Assembly (NCBI GenBank): GCA_013331315.1
Contig: DUGQ01000030.1
Coordinates: forward strand, 1-12,503
Origin: Thermoplasmata archaeon
Lineage (GTDB): Archaea > Thermoplasmatota > Thermoplasmata > UBA10834
Length of the DNA: 12,503 nucleotides
Reading direction: 5' to 3'
How positions within the stretch are numbered: the stretch's first letter is position 1; the number at the start of each line of letters is the position of its first letter. Positions 6,532-11,199 of this stretch are shown one piece after another. The position numbers were made by a program, and so were the translations under genes. A model generated the notes under the pieces. It was not told the origin of the DNA. It did no database searches and was given only the letters and a program-made list of their open reading frames with translations.

Positions 6532-7653
6532 TCAAGCTTCCTTTCCGCACTCGGGACAGAACTTCGAGCTCGCCGGCACCTCAGCTTCGCATGACGCGCA
6601 TTTCTTGCTGCCACCGATCTGCGCCCCGCACTCAGGGCAGAACTTCGAAGTCGCGGGAACCTCAGCGCTGCACTTGGCGCACTTGACCGTCTCGACAGAC
6701 ATCTTCGCGCCGCACGACGCGCAGAACTTGTTCGACTCAGGGTTCGCCGCCCCGCACTTCGGGCAGGGGACCCCTTGCTGTTGCGCCTGCGGAGCGGCCG
6801 TTCCCTGAGGCGGTGGTTGCGGCTGCCTCATCGCGTCCATCATGGTCCAGCCCATGCCTATGCCGGCGCCCACGCCCACACCGGCCCCGGCGGTGCCTCC
6901 CGACGGGTTCTGGGCGGCCTCTCTCATGGCCTGCCCAGACTGGTACTGGACGTAGTTCGCGTTCAGGATCTGCATGGATGACCTCGTGTCCACGGCCTTC
7001 TGGACCTCCTCGGGAAGCGACACATAGAGTCCTGACATTTTGTCGACCGTCAGGCCGTACAGGTCGAAATGAGCTTTGCACCGGGCGAGTATGACCTGCT
7101 CGATGTTGGTCAGGTTGCTCGCGATGTCGGCGACGCCCATGCCTTCGTTCTTCATGTCGCCGATCGAGTCGTACACGAGTATGACCATCTGCTCCTTGAT
7201 CCTCTCCTCGACCTCGGCGCTTGTCGCGAAGTTCAACGTCCCCACGAACTGGTTGACGAAGTTCTCCGGGCCCGAGACCTTGTACCTGAACTCGCCGAAC
7301 ACCCTCAGGTTGACCATCCCGAACTCCTTGTCCCTGAACTGGTACGGCTGCTTGCTGCCGAACTTCCCGTCGAACACGCGCTTCTGGAGGTAGACGACCT
7401 CCGCCTGCTGCTGCACGCCGGATAGGAACTTGACCACCTTGCCCACGATCGGGGCGTTCAGCGAGGTCAAGGCGTACCTGTCCGGGCGGTCTATGTACGC
7501 GAGCGCCTTCCCATCGCGGTAGAAGACCGCGATCTCGTCCTCCCTCACGACGATGTTGTCGTTGAACCTGATGTTCCTTGGCATCCGATACATGATGTTC
7601 GAACGCTTGTCCACATCCTCCCACTTGAACGTGTCAGCACCTATGATGCTCAT
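6532..7653 (-). CDS. SPFH-domain protein with three C-terminal zinc-ribbon units
   Basis: The 373-residue protein resembles the 'virion core protein'/YdjI type of SPFH (stomatin-prohibitin-flotillin-HflK/C) proteins. Residues about 25-235 carry the fold: VREDEIAVFYRDGKA, YLQKRVFDGKFG, RVFGEFRYKVSGPENF, a long helix with A-E-V-E-E-R-I-K-E-Q, and YGLTVDKMSGLYVSLPEEVQ. A Gly- then Pro/Gln-rich linker (about 250-293) leads to three CxxC...CxxC zinc ribbons (294-373). Such proteins polymerise on membranes and organise local domains. No hydrophobic N-terminal anchor is seen, so attachment may depend on the zinc-ribbon membrane proteins of the operon. I chose ATG 7653, with GGAGGT 7 bases upstream; an in-frame GTG at 7656, directly after the previous stop, is possible but closer to the ribosome site. 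Confidence 0.85.
   Translation of the reverse strand: MSIIGADTFKWEDVDKRSNIMYRMPRNIRFNDNIVVREDEIAVFYRDGKALAYIDRPDRYALTSLNAPIVGKVVKFLSGVQQQAEVVYLQKRVFDGKFGSKQPYQFRDKEFGMVNLRVFGEFRYKVSGPENFVNQFVGTLNFATSAEVEERIKEQMVILVYDSIGDMKNEGMGVADIASNLTNIEQVILARCKAHFDLYGLTVDKMSGLYVSLPEEVQKAVDTRSSMQILNANYVQYQSGQAMREAAQNPSGGTAGAGVGVGAGIGMGWTMMDAMRQPQPPPQGTAAPQAQQQGVPCPKCGAANPESNKFCASCGAKMSVETVKCAKCSAEVPATSKFCPECGAQIGGSKKCASCEAEVPASSKFCPECGKEA
6547..6765 (-). repeat. Tandem zinc-ribbon coding repeats in the SPFH gene
   Basis: Three consecutive units encode C-x2-C-x10-K-F-C-x2-C-G ribbons with a period of 27-28 residues. The two units nearest the C-terminus are almost identical in protein (SAEVPATSKFCPECG against EAEVPASSKFCPECG) and still visibly alike in DNA, with GCACTC-starting copies at 6547 and 6628. 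The pattern indicates duplication within the gene. Confidence 0.75.
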
Positions 7654-7656
7654 CAC

Positions 7657-8187
7657 TCACACCTCCGTGCCCTCGATGGCCCTCAGGCGGGCGGAGAACT
7701 TGTCCTCGAAATCGGTGATTCTCGCCTTGATGTTCATCATGTCGCGAAACGAGGTAGCCTCGTCGGCAGCCATGAGCGAGTTCTTGAGGGAGTCGATGCT
7801 CGCGGCGATCGACGCCATGTGGTCCAGCATCCTCGCGTCGTACTCGTAGAGCCTGTCGAGTTCCTCCTCCTTGACGGCTATGTCAGCTGCGATGCCTGAG
7901 TAGCCGACAGGGGCATGAGCCACCTGCCCCTCCAGCTTCTTGAACTGATTGATCAGCCCGCCAATCGTCTCGAGCTCCTTGGTCACAGGCCCCTGGGCGA
8001 GTATGCCTCTGCATTCCTCCAGCCCCCGCCTCTGAAGCGACAGCTTCTGAGCGAGCTGGGCTCGCAACATGCGGTCCGCATCCCTGATGTCCTCTCTGCG
8101 GCGGTAGCCCCTGAACCCCGGGACATAGGTCTGTATCTTCTTGATCAGGCCCCTGTCCTCCTCGATCCTTTCCCTGATATCGGCCAT
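7657..8187 (-). CDS. Helical coiled-coil protein, first gene of the SPFH operon
   Basis: The 176-residue protein is predicted almost wholly helical, with Leu/Ala heptad-like spacing and no membrane segment or cysteine ribbon. The most distinctive stretch is VPGFRGYRRREDIRDAD at 22-38, followed by R-M-L-R. I recall similar P-G-x-x-G-Y-x-x-x-E segments in uncharacterised bacterial and archaeal proteins encoded beside SPFH genes, but cannot name a family. By position it could play the part PspA plays in the Bacillus ydjFGHI operon, yet the sequence does not look like PspA. ATG 8187 has a GGGAGG ribosome site 8 bases upstream that lies in a hairpin loop. The stop TGA (7657-7659) directly precedes the SPFH start. 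A TATA-like box lies about 44 bases before the ATG. Confidence 0.78.
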   Translation of the reverse strand: MADIRERIEEDRGLIKKIQTYVPGFRGYRRREDIRDADRMLRAQLAQKLSLQRRGLEECRGILAQGPVTKELETIGGLINQFKKLEGQVAHAPVGYSGIAADIAVKEEELDRLYEYDARMLDHMASIAASIDSLKNSLMAADEATSFRDMMNIKARITDFEDKFSARLRAIEGTEV

Positions 8188-8189
8188 TC

Positions 8190-8206
8190 TGGACGCCTCC
8201 CGTCCA
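8190..8206 (-). promoter_or_regulatory. Hairpin presenting the ribosome binding site in its loop
   Basis: Read on the minus strand, TGGACG-GGAGG-CGTCCA forms a perfect 6-bp stem with the 5-base Shine-Dalgarno core GGAGG as the loop, ending 2 bases before ATG 8187. It is in the leader of the whole SPFH operon and could tune initiation, by presenting or by hiding the site. Confidence 0.45.
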
Positions 8207-8230
8207 ACGGCTCAATATCTCACGGAACGC

Positions 8231-8238
8231 CTAATAAA
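8231..8238 (-). promoter_or_regulatory. TATA-like box of the SPFH operon
   Basis: TTTATTAG on the minus strand, about 44 bases before ATG 8187. A start 25 bases downstream would give a leader of roughly 20 bases containing the hairpin and the GGGAGG ribosome site. A second AT-rich motif (AGATATTGAG, 8211-8220) is nearer but would place the transcription start inside the ribosome site. Confidence 0.45.
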
Positions 8239-8272
8239 CATGTCGTTGGTAGGCCGGTGGCATAAGGGGTGG

Positions 8273-8280
8273 GTTTAAGT
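8273..8280 (+). promoter_or_regulatory. TATA-like box of the LOG-like gene
   Basis: GTTTAAGT... (TTTAAGT core) centred about 28 bases before ATG 8305, with no ribosome site between, which suggests a leaderless transcript. It lies divergent to the SPFH operon promoter, the two boxes being about 40 bases apart. Confidence 0.5.
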
Positions 8281-8304
8281 CGAAGAAGCATGTTTCCGTC
8301 TCGG

Positions 8305-8796
8305 ATGGTCTTCAAGATAATAGGCGTCATCGGCGCCAGCCGCGCAAACGATGAGCTGCTCAAGCTGGCCGAGGAGGTCGGGCAGGAGATTGCCTCGAGG
8401 GGGGCGGCGGTCGTCTGCGGAGGCATGACGGGTGTGATGGAGGCCGTGTGCAAAGGGGCACGCTCGAAAGGCGGGTTGACCATAGGCATCATACCTTCGG
8501 ACGACAAGCAGGACGCAAACCAGTTCGTTCAGATACCCATCGTCACGGGCATGGGGGTGGGGAGGAACGTCATGCTCGTCAAGACGGCCGATGTTGTCAT
8601 TGCCGTCGGAGGGGAGTTCGGCACACTCTCGGAGATCGCTCATGCCCTCAACATAGGGAAGACGGTCGTGTCACTGCGGTCTTGGCAGCTCGAGAAGGCC
8701 ACGGAACGGTCCATACCGAACCTCATAGAGGCGAATAGCCCGAGGGAAGCTGTGGATCTCGCGCTAGATGCCATAGCCAGATCTAATCCAGAGTAG
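8305..8796 (+). CDS. LOG/TIGR00725-type Rossmann-fold (SLOG) protein
   Basis: The 163-residue protein is of the 'lysine decarboxylase-like' LOG superfamily. IIGVIGAS at 5-12 starts the Rossmann fold, VVCGGMTGVMEAV lies at 36-48, GRN at 86-88 and VGGEFGTLSE at 101-110, the last equivalent to the PGGxGTxxE motif of LOG phosphoribohydrolases. Family members cleave nucleoside monophosphates to base and ribose 5-phosphate or bind nucleotides; the short TIGR00725 branch is less studied, and the motif has V in place of the P, so activity is uncertain. I chose ATG 8305 because a TATA-like box lies 28 bases upstream; the longer GTG start at 8269 would run the coding region across that box. It is divergent from the SPFH operon and convergent with the next gene, 14 bases away. 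Confidence 0.85.
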   Translation: MVFKIIGVIGASRANDELLKLAEEVGQEIASRGAAVVCGGMTGVMEAVCKGARSKGGLTIGIIPSDDKQDANQFVQIPIVTGMGVGRNVMLVKTADVVIAVGGEFGTLSEIAHALNIGKTVVSLRSWQLEKATERSIPNLIEANSPREAVDLALDAIARSNPE

Positions 8797-8810
8797 CAGC
8801 CTTGTAGCCC

Positions 8811-9254
8811 CTAGCCTCTGAGCGATGCTACGAGCCATATCAAGCCCCAGACGACCCCACACACGCCAAGTCCGAGCAAAGAATGGCCGAGTTCGCCCTC
8901 GGGAGCCGAGTAAGCGGCAATCATGAGAGCGGATACCACGAGAACGGCCACTGACTTCTTCACGCCGCTCCAATTCACGGATATCCCATCACGGAATACC
9001 CTCCTTCGCTCGTCCTCTGACCTTGTCAGGTACCAGAGCACCAGGAGGAGCGCGATGGTCGCGGGTATCACAAGGATCGCGGCCAGGGTATCCCCAGAGT
9101 TGAGGAGTGCTGCGCCCACCATGAATGAGAACAAGCAAACAAGGATGAGGGCCGGGCCGACTATCCATTGGGATACCAGTCTAGACCTTTCCTCGTCTGA
9201 AGGTTGAGGATAGCGATAGATCAGTGGCTTGGGCGGGAGACGAGTGCTGGGCAT
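8811..9254 (-). CDS. Four-helix membrane protein of unknown function
   Basis: The 147-residue protein has no recognised family. After a hydrophilic N-terminus (PLIYRYPQPSDEERSR) come helices at about 30-51 and 55-76, a charged cytoplasmic-type loop with TRSEDERRRVFRDGI, then helices at about 100-116 and 122-144. The arrangement resembles DUF2178-like or other small archaeal membrane proteins, but no signature is conclusive. ATG 9254 is preferred because the in-frame extension to GTG 9314 lacks a ribosome site; neither start has a convincing one. Downstream it converges on the LOG-like gene. Upstream, about 80 bases from the start, lies an 18-base palindrome. Confidence 0.65.
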   Translation of the reverse strand: MPSTRLPPKPLIYRYPQPSDEERSRLVSQWIVGPALILVCLFSFMVGAALLNSGDTLAAILVIPATIALLLVLWYLTRSEDERRRVFRDGISVNWSGVKKSVAVLVVSALMIAAYSAPEGELGHSLLGLGVCGVVWGLIWLVASLRG

Positions 9255-9706
9255 GGAAGATTCTGGCTTCGAATCCGCACCGAAAGGCAAGTAGTTTTCT
9301 CTGGAATACCGCACGATGTGGAGTGCTCCTGGGATCTCGACATCGAGATCGAGGCGGGAAGATTACACGACCCTCTGAGTCCTTGCAGTTCTTCACTTCT
9401 ATCTGAAATCGAGTCGGAAGACTTCCCCGACATCGTCAAAGAGCTTCATCTCATCGAGGGAGGATCCGTCATCTTCGGCTTCTCTGCACATTTCATCTTC
9501 ACCCTCCACGCAATCAAGCCGTCGCTTCGTACTTCATCACTCCGGCCTTATTCTATGTGCCTGACAGTATTCTATATTGACGCCTGGTGGCCGTATATCC
9601 CTTCAAGACACCACGCAGCCAAGCCCCATCGAAGACAGGGAATTTCGATCTTGCCAGGATGGCATTTCCATCGGCCTTGGCATTCCAGCCCCTATGAGAG
9701 TGGGAT
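9255..9706. other. 452-base stretch without a convincing gene
   Basis: No reading frame on either strand gives a recognisable protein. On the minus strand there is an AATATAG box (9572-9578), a GGAGG (9503-9507) placed 6 bases before ATG 9496 of a 16-codon frame ending at 9446, and an overlapping 36-codon acidic frame from GTG 9509 to 9399 with good amino-acid composition but no ribosome site. On the plus strand, 9333-9550 shows C-rich third positions in one frame. These may be remnants of a decayed gene, a small-protein gene, or chance. The stretch also contains the palindrome at 9333-9350. Confidence 0.5.
9333..9350. repeat. 18-base inverted repeat
   Basis: GATCTCGA, the two bases CA, then TCGAGATC: a perfect 8+8 inverted repeat. 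The spacer of two is too short for a stable RNA loop, so it looks more like a binding site for a dimeric regulator than a terminator. It is 79 bases upstream of ATG 9254 of the membrane protein gene. Confidence 0.5.
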
Positions 9707-10078
9707 TCACAGCTCCCCGTAGGCCCGTTTCCATCTCTTCGCACGTCTTAAGAATTCCCGATATCCGTTTCGCGCGATGAACTCGAGGGAGTCTCGGTAT
9801 CCCTGGTATTCGTGTCCATCCTTACCGTGGACGTCCTTCAGAACGCGGCAAGACCTGTATCCAGCGCAATCAGCACAGGTCTCCAGCTTCTTTGAGCCAA
9901 GGCAACACGCCTTGACTCTACATCTCGCTCTCGCGATACTCCTGCTGCCATCTTCATACCCCAGCCTGCAGCCCGGGCAATGACCAAGGACGAAAGACCT
10001 GCAGGTTCTGCAATACGCGCCACAGCAGCCTATGAGCCTAGCTTCGTTGGAGTTGTAGGAATCGACCGGCTTCTCCAT
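9707..10078 (-). CDS. DUF3795 cysteine-rich protein
   Basis: The 123-residue protein carries twelve cysteines in the first 77 residues: C18, C19, C23, C26, C34, C37, C53, C58, C59, C68, C71 and C77. The pattern IGCCGAYCRTC, CPGC, a basic C-x4-C-C segment, and E-T-C-A-D-C-x5-C is that of DUF3795, common in methanogens, other archaea and anaerobic bacteria. It probably binds zinc or an iron-sulfur cluster; its role is unknown. ATG 10078 has GGAG 7 bases upstream and is preferred over the GTG at 10108, which would add ten residues without family support. The C-terminal 45 residues are basic and helical. It is divergent from the next membrane protein gene. Confidence 0.82.
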   Translation of the reverse strand: MEKPVDSYNSNEARLIGCCGAYCRTCRSFVLGHCPGCRLGYEDGSRSIARARCRVKACCLGSKKLETCADCAGYRSCRVLKDVHGKDGHEYQGYRDSLEFIARNGYREFLRRAKRWKRAYGEL

Positions 10079-10182
10079 CAAATGTCTCCATCGTACGCGA
10101 TTCAACACGGGCTACTCATCGTAAAGACCTTTCCGCAGCAAAACAGGCAGGAAGTGAGCCAAGGGAGTTCCCAGCAATTGTT

Positions 10183-10190
10183 CATATACC
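10183..10190 (+). promoter_or_regulatory. TATA-like box of the three-helix membrane protein gene
   Basis: CATATACC lies about 28 bases before an in-frame GTG at 10214, again the leaderless spacing. It is the main reason for choosing the short form of that gene. Confidence 0.35.
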
Positions 10191-10213
10191 TCGGCTCGCT
10201 TAAGAAACAGTGG

Positions 10214-10561
10214 GTGAACATCGTGGACAGGAGGAAGAAGAGACTAATCAGCTGGACCGTCTTGGCATGCTCATTCATTCTGCTGATCCTCCTCTTTCCG
10301 ATAGTAGGGATGATGGGCGTGGGCGGCAGCCGGATAGCCTCTGTCACGTTCACGACCCTCGTCATCCTGCTGTTTGGGAGCATATTCGCCGCCATCCATT
10401 ACTCAAGGGATGGATGGAGAATCGAAGGATCCACCCTTGAGTGGATATTGGCGGCCATGATAGCGCCGTTCCTCACGCTTCTCCTGTATTTCGTCAGTAA
10501 GAGCCAAGAGAAGAAGGACACTATCGACATTCAAGATCATGGAAGACTTGAGAGACTGTGA
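10214..10561 (+). CDS. Small three-helix membrane protein
   Basis: The 115-residue protein has a basic start (VDRRKKR) and three hydrophobic helices at about 11-34, 40-60 and 75-93, then a charged tail (SKSQEKKDTIDIQDHGRLERL is split here only by its length limit; it is rich in Lys, Glu and Asp). No family is recognised. The reading frame is open back to 9980, but the part before about 10080 lies antisense to the DUF3795 gene and is unlikely to be coding. ATG 10082 is an alternative start giving 44 more residues with no clear function. GTG 10214 is favoured by the TATA-like box. The gene's existence is supported mainly by the hydrophobic pattern. Confidence 0.55.
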   Translation: MNIVDRRKKRLISWTVLACSFILLILLFPIVGMMGVGGSRIASVTFTTLVILLFGSIFAAIHYSRDGWRIEGSTLEWILAAMIAPFLTLLLYFVSKSQEKKDTIDIQDHGRLERL

Positions 10562-10751
10562 CCTTCTTGGTACCAGTCACACGACTTAGCCGCCAGCATC
10601 TAGGCTCTCCGACTTGTTCCACTGCCGTGCGATCACAACGCGCTCCTTGAATCTCTCCGACGAAACTGAAACAGTGGTGTCCGCGGACGTTGGGCAGTGG
10701 GCAGAAGAAGGTCAGCGAAGTCTACGACCGCTGGATTCGCCATTCTAGGCA

Positions 10752-10760
10752 TTATATATG
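10752..10760 (+). promoter_or_regulatory. Strong TATA-like box, distal
   Basis: TTATATATG is the strongest TATA match in the window. Transcription from it would start near 10780-10786, giving the zinc-ribbon gene a leader of about 65 bases with a hairpin, or a separate small RNA. Because it is nearly symmetric it could also act on the minus strand. Confidence 0.45.
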
Positions 10761-10807
10761 TGTTGCCACGCGCCGAAGAGGCGACGCATCGCCGCTAACG
10801 CGTAAGG

Positions 10808-10814
10808 TTATAAG
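10808..10814 (+). promoter_or_regulatory. TATA-like box, proximal to the zinc-ribbon membrane gene
   Basis: TTATAAG lies about 39 bases before GTG 10850. A start some 26 bases downstream would leave a very short leader that just includes GGAG at 10837-10840. Confidence 0.45.
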
Positions 10815-10849
10815 GAGGATAGGCGGAGTGGATAACGGAGAGTGGTAGC

Positions 10850-11167
10850 GTGCATGATCCTGACCTGTTACTGGAGATGTCCATCGGCACAGTCCTCTGC
10901 CACTCCTGTGGAACGGACTTCGAACCCGAGTCAAGAGGCTCACGAGAGTCGCCCTTCGCCACATGTAGGTCATGCGGCAGGGCCATGGATCGGGCGGTGT
11001 ACTTCACAGTCTGCCCTCATTGTGGCCACAATTACCGGATCGAGATCCACCCTATGGGGGAGGGGAAGGGGTTGCCCTTGAGAGCTCTGGTTCCGTGGTT
11101 CCTACTGACGGCAGCGATTGCCGCAGGCGTCGTCCTGATCGCGGGCGTCGTTCTTCTATCCGTGTAG
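10850..11167 (+). CDS. Small zinc-ribbon protein with C-terminal membrane anchor
   Basis: The 105-residue protein has three CxxC knuckles: C17-x2-C20 with a following GTDFE, C39-x2-C42 with G-R, and C55-x2-C58 with a nearby histidine. They probably form one or two zinc ribbons. A single hydrophobic helix (about 82-104) ends at the C-terminus, so the ribbons would face the cytoplasm if it is tail-anchored. The fold recalls the zinc-ribbon proteins of the SPFH operon but is too short to claim kinship. GTG 10850 has GGAG 9 bases upstream; ATG 10877 would shorten the protein by nine residues without touching the cysteines. It converges on the surface-protein gene, 32 bases away. Confidence 0.72.
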   Translation: MHDPDLLLEMSIGTVLCHSCGTDFEPESRGSRESPFATCRSCGRAMDRAVYFTVCPHCGHNYRIEIHPMGEGKGLPLRALVPWFLLTAAIAAGVVLIAGVVLLSV

Positions 11168-11199
11168 CCGAGGCTCTGATGAGCTTCTCACCGGTGCCG

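Larger units (their letters stand above)
10562..10849. other. 288-base intergenic stretch with two TATA-like boxes
   Basis: No protein or tRNA is apparent. It holds a perfect palindrome GTCCGCGGAC (10679-10688), a strong TATA-like box (10752-10760), a small hairpin GGCGA-CGCA-TCGCC downstream of it, and a second TATA-like box (10808-10814). The last third is plainly the promoter region of the next gene; the first 170 bases show nothing I can interpret. Confidence 0.5.

Noticed and set aside
7657..8187. Identification of the helical protein as PspA
   Set aside because: Length and helicity fit loosely, but none of the N-terminal features of PspA is visible and the V-P-G-F-R-G-Y segment is foreign to it.
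8269..8304. Longer GTG start of the LOG-like protein
   Set aside because: The extra 12 codons cover the TATA-like box and lie before the first strand of the Rossmann fold, where family members normally begin.
9204..9722. Open frame of 172 codons on the plus strand across the gap
   Set aside because: It overlaps the membrane protein start on the other strand, has no promoter or ribosome site, and its second half (many His, Trp, Pro, Ser) does not look like a protein. A short middle part has good third positions, noted in the gap entry.
10562..10800. Possible tRNA or other structured RNA gene
   Set aside because: No GGTTCRANYCC-like T-arm, anticodon arm or acceptor pairing could be found on either strand.
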